Below are positions 7,889 through 17,878 of a stretch of DNA of 64,000 nucleotides, piece after piece; within the stretch, counting starts at the first letter, position 1, and every line of letters starts with the position of its first letter. This stretch comes from Pseudomonas citri (GTDB lineage Bacteria; Pseudomonadota; Gammaproteobacteria; Pseudomonadales; Pseudomonadaceae). Under the pieces are notes generated by a model. The model was not told where the DNA came from. It searched no databases and saw only the letters and a list, made by a program, of their open reading frames with translations. The stretch spans positions 124,001-188,000 of the forward strand of contig NZ_JAODAB010000008.1 of NCBI RefSeq assembly GCF_025336485.1, in the 5' to 3' direction. The position numbers and the translations under genes are program-made.

Positions 7889-9259
7889 TCAGATACCTGT
7901 GAGCATAGCGTCCACCGGAGCGCTGGAGCGTTGTTTGGCGGTCAGTTGGAAGTACAGGTAGCCGACAATCATGAAGCCCAGGAACACCAGGCCGATCAGG
8001 GTGTTGAACCAGGCCATCGCCACCAGGCACACCACCGCCAGGAACAGCGCAATGCCCGGCACGATCGGGTAGCCCGGTGCGCGGAAGGTGCGTTCCAGGT
8101 TCGGTTCGACCTTACGCAAGCGGAACAGGCTGAGCATGCTGATGATGTACATCACGATAGCGCCGAACACCGACATGGTGATCATCGCCGCCGTCAGGCT
8201 CATGCCTTGCAGGTTCACCAGGCCGTCGCTGTAGATGGCGGCGATGCCGATCACACCACCGGCCAGGATGGCCCTGTGCGGGGTCTGGAAGCGCGACAGC
8301 TTCGCCAGCCCGCGTGGCAGGTAGCCGGCCCGGGCCAGGGCGAAGAACTGCCGCGAGTAGCCGAGGATGATCCCGTGGAAACTCGCCACCAGGCCGAACA
8401 GGCCGATCCACACCAGCATGTGCATCCAGGTCGAGTTGTTGCCCACCACAGCCTTCATGGCCTGGGGCAGCGGGTCGTTGATGTTCGACAGTTGCCGCCA
8501 GTCACCGACGCCGCCGGCCATGATCATTACGCCGATGGCCAAGAACACCAGGGTCAGGATGCCGCTGACGTAGGCGCGCGGGATGGTGCGTTTCGGGTCC
8601 TTGGCTTCTTCGGCGGCCATGGCCGCGCCTTCGATGGCGAGGAAAAACCAGATCGCGAAGGGAATCGCCGCGAAAATGCCCGGGATCGACGCGAGGCTGA
8701 ACTCGCTGGAGCCCGACCAGCCATTGAGCACGAAGTTGCTGAAGCTGAAGCCCGGCGCGACCACGCCCATGAACACCAGCAGTTCGGCGACGGCCAGCAC
8801 CGTGACCACCAGCTCGAACGCCGCGGCGATGCTGACGCCGAGGATGTTCAGGGTCATGAACACCACGTAGGCGCCGACGGCGGCGAGCCTGGGGTCCAGT
8901 TCCGGGAATTGCACGTTGAGGTAGGCGCCGATGGCCATGGCGATGGCCGGTGGGGCAAAGACGAACTCGATCAGCGTGGCGATCCCGGCGATCAACCCAC
9001 CTTTCTCGCCGAATGCCCGTCGGCTGTAGGCGAAAGGCCCACCGGCATGGGGAATCGCGGTGGTCAGTTCGGTGAAACTGAAGATGAAGCAGGTGTACAT
9101 CAGCGCCACCATGAGGGCGGTGACGAGGAAGCCCAGGGTGCCTGCGGTACCCCAGCCGTAGCTCCAGCCGAAATACTCGCCGGAGATCACCAGGCCGACG
9201 GCAATGCCCCATAAATGGAGGGTGCCGAGGGTGGGTTTGAGTTGGGTAGTAGAAGTCAT
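7889..9259 (-). CDS. eat: Ethanolamine permease (APC superfamily)
   Basis: 456 residues from the ATG at 9259, preceded by AGAGAGGA; an in-frame upstream extension has no coding character. About twelve membrane segments and the APC-type SGEYFGWSYGW and IAAIPFAIWFFLAIEGAAMAAEE stretches identify an amino acid/amine transporter of the ethanolamine permease group. Its place directly ahead of eutBC makes ethanolamine the likely substrate; the P. aeruginosa counterpart is PA4023. A good -24/-12 element lies about 50-80 bp upstream, consistent with control by the sigma-54 activator encoded at 11477. Confidence 0.9.
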   Translation of the reverse strand: MTSTTQLKPTLGTLHLWGIAVGLVISGEYFGWSYGWGTAGTLGFLVTALMVALMYTCFIFSFTELTTAIPHAGGPFAYSRRAFGEKGGLIAGIATLIEFVFAPPAIAMAIGAYLNVQFPELDPRLAAVGAYVVFMTLNILGVSIAAAFELVVTVLAVAELLVFMGVVAPGFSFSNFVLNGWSGSSEFSLASIPGIFAAIPFAIWFFLAIEGAAMAAEEAKDPKRTIPRAYVSGILTLVFLAIGVMIMAGGVGDWRQLSNINDPLPQAMKAVVGNNSTWMHMLVWIGLFGLVASFHGIILGYSRQFFALARAGYLPRGLAKLSRFQTPHRAILAGGVIGIAAIYSDGLVNLQGMSLTAAMITMSVFGAIVMYIISMLSLFRLRKVEPNLERTFRAPGYPIVPGIALFLAVVCLVAMAWFNTLIGLVFLGFMIVGYLYFQLTAKQRSSAPVDAMLTGI

Positions 9260-9321
9260 AAGTCCTCTCTGTCTTTTTATTGTTGATCTGTTGGACTTTC
9301 GGGGTTGCTGTGAAGCGGGCA

Positions 9322-9337
9322 CGCAAGGCTCATGCCA
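9322..9337 (-). promoter_or_regulatory. Sigma-54 (-24/-12) promoter of eat-eutBC
   Basis: Read on the minus strand: TGGCATGAGCCTTGCG. It fits TGGCACG-N4-TTGCW with the exact GG-to-GC spacing and only two mismatches. The expected start is near 9311, giving a leader of about 50 nt before eat. Confidence 0.75.
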
Positions 9338-9457
9338 GAGCGTTGGGGCATTGATTCCGTGTGTGAATGAGGGCGCCATCGCCAGCAGGCTCCGGCGGCG
9401 ATCCGACGATGGCTAGCTAAAGGGGCCAGGCAAACGACCTGCCTGGCCCCAATGGCC

Positions 9458-10978
9458 TTAGAAGAACCCCAGCGGGTTGATGTCGTAGCTCACCAGCAGG
9501 TTCTTGGTCTGCTGGTAGTGATCGAGCATCATCTTGTGGGTTTCACGACCGACGCCGGACTTCTTGTAGCCACCGAACGCGGCGTGGGCCGGGTACAGGT
9601 GGTAGCAGTTGGTCCACACGCGACCGGCCTTGATCGCCCGGCCCATGCGGTAGGCGCGGTTGATGTCGCGGGTCCACAGGCCGGCGCCGAGGCCGAACTC
9701 GGTGTCGTTGGCGATCGCCAGGGCTTCGGCTTCGTCCTTGAAGGTGGTGATGCCCACCACCGGGCCGAAGATTTCTTCCTGGAACACGCGCATTTTGTTG
9801 GTGCCCTTGAGCAGGGTCGGCTGGATGTAATAACCGCTGGCCAGGTTGCCTTCGAGTTTTTCCACCGCGCCGCCAGTCAGCAGTTGCGCGCCTTCGCCCT
9901 TGGCGATTTCCAGGTAGGACAGGATCTTGTCGTACTGCTGCTCGGACGCCTGGGCGCCGACCATGGTGTCGGTGTCCAGAGGGTCGCCGCGCTTGATTTG
10001 CTGGATCTTCTTCATCACCACTTGCATGAATTCGTCGTAGATCGACTCCTGCACCAGGGCGCGAGACGGGCAGGTGCAGACTTCGCCCTGGTTGAAGAAC
10101 GCCAGCACCAGGCCTTCGGCGGCTTTCTCGATGAACGCCGGCTCGGCCTGCATGATGTCTTCGAAGAAGATGTTTGGCGACTTGCCGCCCAGTTCGACGG
10201 TGGACGGGATGATGTTTTCGGCAGCGCATTTCATGATATGCGAACCGACCGGCGTCGAGCCGGTGAAGGCAATCTTGGCGATGCGTTTGCTGGTGGCCAG
10301 GGCCTCGCCGGCTTCTTTGCCGAAGCCTTGCACCACGTTCAATACGCCTGGCGGCAGCAGATCGCCGATCAGTTCCATCAGCACGCTGATGCCCAGAGGA
10401 GTTTGCTCGGCGGGCTTGAGCACGACGCAGTTGCCGGCGGCCAGGGCCGGGGCGAGTTTCCACGCGGCCATCAGCAGGGGGAAGTTCCACGGGATGATCT
10501 GCCCAACCACGCCCAGCGGTTCATGGATGTGGTAGGCGACGGTGTTGCCGTCGATCTCGGCGGCGCTACCTTCCTGGGCCCGCAGGCAACCGGCGAAGTA
10601 GCGGAAGTGGTCGGCGGCCAGGGGGATGTCGGCGTTGAGGGTTTCGCGCACGGCCTTGCCGTTGTCCCAGGATTCGGTGATCGCCAGGGTTTCGAGGTTG
10701 GCTTCGATGCGGTCGGCGATTTTCAGCAGGATCAGCGAACGGGCCTGGACCGAGGTCGCGCCCCAGGCATCGGCGGCAGCGTGGGCGGCGTCCAGGGCTT
10801 TTTCAATGTCTTCGGCAGTGGAACGCGGGAATTCGGCAATGGGCTGGCCATTGACCGGGGAAGTATTGGTGAAGTACTGACCTTTGACTGGCGCGACGAA
10901 TTCGCCGCCGATGTAGTTACCGTATTTGCTCTTGAACGAAACGATAGCGCCTTCGGTACCGGGGTGAGCGTAACGCAT
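9458..10978 (-). CDS. exaC: NAD-dependent acetaldehyde dehydrogenase (ExaC/AldB type)
   Basis: 506 residues from the ATG at 10978 with AAGGAGAA just upstream. The ALDH motifs are in place: PWNFPLLM (about 163-170), the cofactor loop FTGSTPVG (238-245), general base Glu262 in VELGGKSPN, and Cys301 in FNQGEVCTC. It oxidises the acetaldehyde released by EutBC to acetate; ethanol-derived acetaldehyde is another possible source because this subfamily also serves ethanol oxidation. It is transcribed leftward ahead of eat-eutBC with its own sigma-54 promoter at 11048-11063. The symbol is by family resemblance (PA4022-type). Confidence 0.9.
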   Translation of the reverse strand: MRYAHPGTEGAIVSFKSKYGNYIGGEFVAPVKGQYFTNTSPVNGQPIAEFPRSTAEDIEKALDAAHAAADAWGATSVQARSLILLKIADRIEANLETLAITESWDNGKAVRETLNADIPLAADHFRYFAGCLRAQEGSAAEIDGNTVAYHIHEPLGVVGQIIPWNFPLLMAAWKLAPALAAGNCVVLKPAEQTPLGISVLMELIGDLLPPGVLNVVQGFGKEAGEALATSKRIAKIAFTGSTPVGSHIMKCAAENIIPSTVELGGKSPNIFFEDIMQAEPAFIEKAAEGLVLAFFNQGEVCTCPSRALVQESIYDEFMQVVMKKIQQIKRGDPLDTDTMVGAQASEQQYDKILSYLEIAKGEGAQLLTGGAVEKLEGNLASGYYIQPTLLKGTNKMRVFQEEIFGPVVGITTFKDEAEALAIANDTEFGLGAGLWTRDINRAYRMGRAIKAGRVWTNCYHLYPAHAAFGGYKKSGVGRETHKMMLDHYQQTKNLLVSYDINPLGFF

Positions 10979-11047
10979 GATGTTCTCCTTGGCTTTTGTG
11001 CTTATACGGGAGGCCGCGCAAAATTGAGCGCCGGTAATCAAGCGTAG

Positions 11048-11063
11048 AGCAAAGCTTGGGCCA
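11048..11063 (-). promoter_or_regulatory. Sigma-54 (-24/-12) promoter of the aldehyde dehydrogenase gene
   Basis: Minus-strand reading TGGCCCAAGCTTTGCT keeps the invariant GG and GC at the correct distance and the TTGCT end of the -12 element; two positions differ from TGGCACG-N4-TTGCW. The expected start is near 11037, about 60 nt before the ATG. Confidence 0.7.
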
Positions 11064-11151
11064 TTGCCTTGCAGGGCCCGAAAATCAAGACTTTAGGAGG
11101 AGTTGGCCGGACAAACGGATGCTTGTCGTGACGATTACGATACGGTGGATG

Positions 11152-11166
11152 TGACACTTTGTGCCA
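11152..11166. promoter_or_regulatory. Candidate activator site, dyad TGACAC-N3-GTGCCA
   Basis: TGACAC and GTGCCA are inverted copies with one mismatch around TTT, about 90-100 bp upstream of the -24 element. That is a usual distance for an enhancer-binding protein, here presumably EatR. Confidence 0.4.
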
Positions 11167-11249
11167 TCGGCGGGACAGTCCGTGACTGCCAGGTCGCGCC
11201 AGCATTGCAAAGGTCGTTGGGCTGGAGGATGCTGGCAGCCAGTATAATT

Positions 11250-11402
11250 TCTGTGGAAGCCAGCCCTGTGGAAACAGTGGCAGTGGAAGCAGAGTCTGTG
11301 GAAGCAAGGTCTGTGGAAGCAAGGCTTGCCCGCGATGGCCTCGACGCGGTCCAAAAGGAAGTTCGCGTCATCGTTCGTCGCGGGCAAGCCTTGCTCCCAC
11401 AG
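11250..11402. repeat. REP pair preceded by tandem 15-nt units
   Basis: A forward REP end (GCAAGGCTTGCCCGCGATGG, near 11322) and its inverted partner (TCGCGGGCAAGCCTTGCTCC, near 11378-11397) enclose about 35 bp. Upstream, at about 11257-11325, 15-nt units ending in GTGG repeat four times (such as AAGCAGAGTCTGTGG and AAGCAAGGTCTGTGG). They look like decayed copies of the REP edge. Confidence 0.75.
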
Positions 11403-11476
11403 AAATCCCCTTGTCCCAGGGTGAGATATTTTCCAGTTGCTCCAGTGAGGCAGGTCCTTCGGGAGAATAATAAGAA

Positions 11477-13381
<1,905 letters not shown>

Positions 13382-13575
13382 TGCGCGCATGAGTGGCCGC
13401 CACCTGTTGGAATAAAACCAACTGGTAGGCGGTACGTGTTTGCAGCTAAGTTATGAACGTTTCTTGTATAGGCCTGGATGCGATAACTTGAGGTCATGCT
13501 GCCTTTCCAAAAAGTAGTTTGTCACTGGCGGATGGGATGAATATTCTCCGGGTCAAACTCTTTGGGAATGTTGCA
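13382..13575 (+). promoter_or_regulatory. Gap with an imperfect hairpin after eatR
   Basis: CCGCCACCTGTTGG and CCAACTGGTAGGCGG (about 13397-13432) pair imperfectly around AATAAAA. No T tract follows, so terminator function is uncertain. The AT-rich stretch after it should hold the promoter of the oxygenase gene; I could not fix a -10. Confidence 0.35.
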
Positions 13576-14568
13576 ATGCAAGAAATTAAAGATATCCGTT
13601 TGGCCAGTAAGCAACTCGCATTCGATGAAATCCCATTGATTGATGTGTCGCCATTGATTGAAGGAACGGATCCGCAAAGCGTTGCGGATCAAATAGGCAA
13701 GGCATGCGAGATGGTAGGATTTTTCTATATCAAGAATCATGGTGTGGACCAACAGCTTGTAGAAGAAATTTATGCGCAGGCGAAAAAATTCTTTGCTCTG
13801 CCTTTTGAGGCTAAAAATCAGCTGAACGTCGTTAACTCTGGCGAAACGTTGAGAGGCTACATACCCATGTATGCCGAAAACGTCGATCCGACCAATACCA
13901 GGGATTTCAAAGAGTGTTTCGACTTCGGGGTTCACGAAGATCAGGTTTCGCCTTTCTTCGGCCCTAACCAGATGCCGACAGAAGTTCCGGCATTTGCACA
14001 AGCCTGCAATGACTACCATGCGGCGATGCTAAGCCTGGCTAGAAAGTTAATCAGCGCTATTGCCCTGAGTCTGGGAGTGCCTGCCGATTATGTTGAAAAG
14101 CTGCAACGAAAACCGATCACTATACAAAGGCTTTTGCATTATCCGTCGCAAGCCGGTCACGATATCCGACAAGAAGAAATTGGTATCGGTGCACATACGG
14201 ACTACGGTTTCCTGACCATTCTTTCCCAGGATGAAGTGGGCGGTCTTCAGGTGCGTAACAGGGCGGGTGAATGGATCAGCGCTACGCCGGTAAAAGACAC
14301 GTTTATCGTCAATATCGGTGATTTGGTGCAAACCTTGACCAATGATCGTTATGTCTCAACGATGCATCGCGTCATTAATAACAGTCTTGTCGAGCGTTAC
14401 TCCATACCGTTTTTCATCGATCTTGATTTCGATGCCATGGTGGAAGCCGTGCCAACTTGTGTGACTGAAGAGAGTCCGGCGAAATATGCTTCCTATACCT
14501 GTGGGCAGCATAAATACAAGCGTTTCGTTGCGAGTTATTCCCATCTTCAAGACCAGGAAACTGCGTGA
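13576..14568 (+). CDS. 2-oxoglutarate/Fe(II)-type dioxygenase, isopenicillin N synthase-like
   Basis: 330 residues from the ATG at 13576, which has GGGA eight bases upstream; an ATG at 13537 is the alternative. The family features are IPLIDVSPL at the N-terminus, FFYIKNHG, and the iron facial triad His207-x-Asp209...His264, with RYS (Arg274, Ser276) for a 2-oxoglutarate carboxylate. The substrate cannot be read from sequence. It is not the ethylene-forming enzyme, whose key segments differ. Base composition and codon use are plainly AT-richer than all neighbours, and the gene breaks the eatR-mpl neighbourhood I know from P. aeruginosa, so acquisition by transfer is likely. Confidence 0.85.
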   Translation: MQEIKDIRLASKQLAFDEIPLIDVSPLIEGTDPQSVADQIGKACEMVGFFYIKNHGVDQQLVEEIYAQAKKFFALPFEAKNQLNVVNSGETLRGYIPMYAENVDPTNTRDFKECFDFGVHEDQVSPFFGPNQMPTEVPAFAQACNDYHAAMLSLARKLISAIALSLGVPADYVEKLQRKPITIQRLLHYPSQAGHDIRQEEIGIGAHTDYGFLTILSQDEVGGLQVRNRAGEWISATPVKDTFIVNIGDLVQTLTNDRYVSTMHRVINNSLVERYSIPFFIDLDFDAMVEAVPTCVTEESPAKYASYTCGQHKYKRFVASYSHLQDQETA

Positions 14569-14738
14569 CCCTCGCGCAGATCTGCTGGAACGCGATAGCG
14601 ATGGGACATCCAACCTAACCGCAAGCTGGCCCACCGCCATCGCGAACAAGCCCTGCAGGGATGTGCATGTGCTTTAAAGACCAGGTGCGATTTCCCCCTC
14701 CCTACGCTAACCTGCGGCCATGTTTTACGAGGTCGACT

Positions 14739-16088
14739 ATGCACATCCATATTCTCGGTATCTGCGGCACTTTCATGGGTTCGATGGCCGTCCTGGCCAA
14801 GGAGCTGGGTCATCACGTGACCGGTTCCGACGCCAACGTCTACCCGCCGATGAGCACTCAGCTGGAGGCCCAGGGCATTGAGCTGACCCAGGGCTACGAC
14901 CCGGCGCAGTTGGACCCGGCACCCGACCTGGTGGTCATTGGCAACGCCATGTCCCGTGGCAACCCGGCGGTGGAGTACGTGCTCAACAAAGGCCTACCGT
15001 ATGTGTCCGGGCCGCAGTGGCTGGCCGATCACGTGTTGCAGGGCCGTTGGGTCCTGGCTGTGGCGGGGACCCACGGCAAGACCACCACCAGCAGCATGCT
15101 CGCCTGGGTGCTGGAGCATGCGGGCATGAGCCCGGGCTTCCTGATCGGCGGCGTGCCGCAGAACTTCTCGGTGTCGGCGCGCCTGGGTGGCACGCCGTTC
15201 TTCGTGATCGAGGCCGATGAATACGACAGCGCGTTTTTCGACAAACGCTCGAAATTCGTCCACTACCGTCCACGTACCGCAATCCTCAACAACCTTGAGT
15301 TCGACCACGCGGACATCTTCCCGGACCTGGCGGCCATCGAGCGGCAGTTCCACCATTTGGTGCGCACCATCCCGAGTGAAGGCCTGGTGATCCATCCGAC
15401 CACCGAGCCGGCTTTGCAGCGCGTGATTGAAATGGGCTGCTGGACCCCGGTGCAGACCACCGGCGTGGGTGGGCAATGGCAGGTGAAGTTGCTCAAGGAC
15501 GATGCTTCGCAGTTCGAAGTCCTGTTCGAAGGCCAGTCCCAGGGTGTGGTGGAATGGGAATTGACCGGCCAGCACAACGTCGCCAACGCTTTGGCGACCC
15601 TGGCGGCGGCCCGTCATGTCGGTGTGGTGCCATCCATGGGCATCGCCGCGTTGTGCGCGTTCAAGAGCGTGAAGCGGCGGATGGAAAAAGTCGCCGAGGT
15701 GAATGGCATCACCATTTATGACGACTTCGCCCACCATCCGACGGCCATCGCCACCACCCTCGATGGCTTGCGCAAGCGGATTGGCGATGCGCCGCTGATC
15801 GCGATCATCGAGCCGCGCTCCAATTCCATGAAACTCGGTGCCCACCGTGATGGCCTGCCGGAAAGCGTGGTGGATGCCGATCAGGTGATCTGGTATTCGC
15901 CGGCCAACCTCGGCTGGGACTTGGGCGCTACCGCCGCGTTGTGCACGGTGCCGTCGATTGTCAGCGATTCGTTGGAAGGCATCATCGAGCGCGTGAAGAG
16001 CCAGGCCCAGCCCGGCACCCACGTGGTGATCATGAGCAACGGCGGCTTCGGCGGCCTGCACGGCAAACTCGCCGAGGCGCTGAAATGA
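14739..16088 (+). CDS. mpl: UDP-N-acetylmuramate:L-alanyl-gamma-D-glutamyl-meso-diaminopimelate ligase
   Basis: 449 residues from the ATG at 14739 ([17 protein letters not shown]), where homology to Mur ligases begins. The ATP-binding [11 protein letters not shown] and the later [11 protein letters not shown] and [10 protein letters not shown] blocks are typical. Mpl joins recycled murein tripeptide to UDP-MurNAc, returning it to peptidoglycan synthesis in the cytosol. The stop overlaps the ubiX start as ATGA. This fits the window's large stock of murein enzymes. Confidence 0.96.
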   Translation: MHIHILGICGTFMGSMAVLAKELGHHVTGSDANVYPPMSTQLEAQGIELTQGYDPAQLDPAPDLVVIGNAMSRGNPAVEYVLNKGLPYVSGPQWLADHVLQGRWVLAVAGTHGKTTTSSMLAWVLEHAGMSPGFLIGGVPQNFSVSARLGGTPFFVIEADEYDSAFFDKRSKFVHYRPRTAILNNLEFDHADIFPDLAAIERQFHHLVRTIPSEGLVIHPTTEPALQRVIEMGCWTPVQTTGVGGQWQVKLLKDDASQFEVLFEGQSQGVVEWELTGQHNVANALATLAAARHVGVVPSMGIAALCAFKSVKRRMEKVAEVNGITIYDDFAHHPTAIATTLDGLRKRIGDAPLIAIIEPRSNSMKLGAHRDGLPESVVDADQVIWYSPANLGWDLGATAALCTVPSIVSDSLEGIIERVKSQAQPGTHVVIMSNGGFGGLHGKLAEALK

Positions 16089-16732
16089 ACGCTCGCCTGG
16101 AGAGCAATGGTCCCGAACGCATCACGCTGGCGATGACCGGTGCGTCCGGCGCCCAGTATGGCTTGCGCCTGCTCGATTGCCTGGTGCGTGAAGACCGCGA
16201 GGTGCATTTCCTCATCTCCAAGGCCGCGCAATTGGTAATGGCCACCGAGACCGACGTGACCCTGCCGGCCAAGACCCAGATGATGCAAGCCTTCCTCACC
16301 GAGTACACCGGGGCGGCGGCGGGGCAGATTCGGGTGTATGGCAAGGAAGACTGGATGTCGCCAGTGGCCTCGGGCTCCGGTGCGCCGGCGGCGATGGTGG
16401 TGGTGCCGTGTTCCACCGGGACGTTGTCGGCAATTGCCACCGGGGCCTGCAACAACCTGATCGAGCGAGCGGCGGACGTAACGCTGAAGGAGCGCCGGCA
16501 GTTGATCCTGGTGCCGCGTGAAGCGCCGTATTCGAGTATTCACCTGGAGCACATGCTCAAGCTGTCGAACATGGGCGTGACCATCCTGCCGGCTTCGCCG
16601 GGGTTCTATCACCAGCCGCAGACCATCGATGACCTGATCGATTTTGTCGTCGCGCGGATCCTCAATCTGCTGAACATCCCCCAGGACATGTTGCCGCGTT
16701 GGGGCGAGCATCACTTGAGCAGCGATGAATAA
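16085..16732 (+). CDS. ubiX: Flavin prenyltransferase UbiX
   Basis: 215 residues starting at the ATG overlapping the mpl stop. [14 protein letters not shown] is the FMN-binding start; [13 protein letters not shown] and [15 protein letters not shown] are the conserved catalytic stretches. UbiX attaches a dimethylallyl group to FMN, making the prenylated cofactor used by the UbiD decarboxylase in ubiquinone synthesis. It is coupled to mpl upstream, and its last eight bases overlap the lipoprotein gene downstream. Confidence 0.95.
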   Translation: MNARLESNGPERITLAMTGASGAQYGLRLLDCLVREDREVHFLISKAAQLVMATETDVTLPAKTQMMQAFLTEYTGAAAGQIRVYGKEDWMSPVASGSGAPAAMVVVPCSTGTLSAIATGACNNLIERAADVTLKERRQLILVPREAPYSSIHLEHMLKLSNMGVTILPASPGFYHQPQTIDDLIDFVVARILNLLNIPQDMLPRWGEHHLSSDE

Positions 16733-17009
16733 GCTGCTGGTGGTGTTGCTGGCGCTGCAACTGACCGGCTGCGCCACCGCCCGCACCCTCGACGCCGCCA
16801 AGCCTGGCGCACCGGTGGTGTACGCCGGCACGCGCCTGGATCTCTACGCGCTCAATGGTGGTTGCTGCGCCAAGGACCGCTTCGGCGCCGAGGCACCCAG
16901 CTACCCCGGCCTCGATCTGCCCGGCAGTGCGTTGCTCGATACCTTGTTGTTACCGTTGTCGTTGTTTACGGCGATGGGGGTGGGGTTTCAGGCGACGGGT
17001 GGGATGTGA
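16725..17009 (+). CDS. Small YceK/YidQ-like lipoprotein
   Basis: 94 residues. Signal sequence [16 protein letters not shown] with lipobox LTGC (Cys15) predicts a lipoprotein. After it come a conserved [11 protein letters not shown] segment and a C-terminal hydrophobic stretch ([19 protein letters not shown]), the pattern of the YceK/YidQ family. Function unknown. It overlaps the end of ubiX by eight bases and so is likely translated from the mpl-ubiX message. Confidence 0.75.
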   Translation: MNKLLVVLLALQLTGCATARTLDAAKPGAPVVYAGTRLDLYALNGGCCAKDRFGAEAPSYPGLDLPGSALLDTLLLPLSLFTAMGVGFQATGGM

Positions 17010-17037
17010 TGCCGCAGAGCCCTGTGGCGAGGGAATT

Positions 17038-17166
17038 TCCTTGTGGGAGCAAAGCTTGCTCGCGATACAGTCGCCGCGGTTCTAAGGCAGAACCGCGTTG
17101 GCTGTATCGCGGGCAAGCCTTGCTCCCACACGAGCCTTGCTCCCACACAAGTCTTGTCCCCACAGT
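17038..17166. repeat. REPIN (two inverted REPs) with three 17-nt tail units
   Basis: GTGGGAGCAAAGCTTGCTCGCGA (from about 17042) faces TCGCGGGCAAGCCTTGCTCCCACA (ending about 17131), with inner arms CAGTCGCCGCGGTTCT / AGAACCGCGTTGGCTG also pairing. Outside it the motif [GA]AGCCTTGCTCCCACAC is repeated, then AAGTCTTGTCCCCACAG, at 17-nt spacing. It lies between convergent genes and could end both transcripts. Confidence 0.85.
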
Positions 17167-17209
17167 TAGCCCTCACCAATAACCAAAAAATGCTCCGGCA
17201 GCAACAGAG

Positions 17210-17851
17210 TCACTTACCCAACTTACGCAACTCATCCGACTCCACCACCCGCACCCCATCCTGCTCTTCCAGTGCCAGGCGCCACATGGCTCGGGCCAGT
17301 TGGCAGGCTTCGATGCCGTGGTATTTGCCCGGGATCAGCTTCGATAACGGCCCGGCCAGTTGCTCGGCCAGGCGCGGTTCGACGCGTTCGCCCAGCAGCA
17401 GGGAAGGGCGGCAGAGGGTCAGTTGTGGCCAGCCCTGGGCCTTGAGCGCCGCTTCCATTTCGCCTTTGACCCGGTTGTAAAAGACCGATGATCGCCGGTC
17501 GGCCCCCAACGCGCTGATCACGATCAGGTGCCGGGCACCCAGTTCCCGGGCGCGCTTGGCGAAGGCCACGACCAGATCCAGGTCCACCGCCCGGAAGGCC
17601 GCTTCGGAGCCGGCCTTCTTGAGGGTCGTGCCCAGGCAGCAGAAGGCGATGTCCACCTGGCCACCGAGCCGAGGCAGGATCTGGTCCGGTTCGCCGACGG
17701 GGTTTTCCAGGTGTGGGTGCTCGGCCAGTGGCCGGCGAGAGGGCGCCAGTACCCGGGTGATGGTCGGCTCGTTGAGCAGCCGGTCCAGTAGGTGTTCCCC
17801 GGTCAGCCCGGTGGCGCCGGCGAGCAAAACATGCTGAGGCGTCAAGTACAT
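17210..17851 (-). CDS. NAD(P)-binding Rossmann protein (HTATIP2/NmrA-like)
   Basis: 213 residues. The opening [15 protein letters not shown] is a glycine-rich dinucleotide-binding turn (G-x-x-G-x-x-G). The later Y-N-R-V-K-G motif (about 125-130) resembles the Tyr-x-x-x-Lys of short-chain/atypical reductases. No substrate can be assigned. It ends against a REPIN on one side and follows the MORN-peptidase gene by 27 bp, so the two probably share a message, although no functional link is evident. Confidence 0.8.
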   Translation of the reverse strand: MYLTPQHVLLAGATGLTGEHLLDRLLNEPTITRVLAPSRRPLAEHPHLENPVGEPDQILPRLGGQVDIAFCCLGTTLKKAGSEAAFRAVDLDLVVAFAKRARELGARHLIVISALGADRRSSVFYNRVKGEMEAALKAQGWPQLTLCRPSLLLGERVEPRLAEQLAGPLSKLIPGKYHGIEACQLARAMWRLALEEQDGVRVVESDELRKLGK

Positions 17852-17878
17852 AGTGTTTCCCCCTTGATACGCTTCAGC

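Noticed and set aside
5562..9259. Ethanolamine microcompartment operon
   Set aside because: No shell protein, eutA, eutD or eutE-type genes are present; the acetaldehyde is handled by a soluble dehydrogenase.
13576..14568. Ethylene-forming enzyme or ACC oxidase
   Set aside because: The iron ligands and overall fold are shared, but the surrounding sequence does not match what I know of the ethylene-forming enzyme; it is left as an oxygenase of unknown substrate.
17038..17166. Possible tRNA or structured RNA in the strong hairpins between convergent genes
   Set aside because: The palindromes are explained by a REPIN with inner arms; no cloverleaf, anticodon or CCA features are present.
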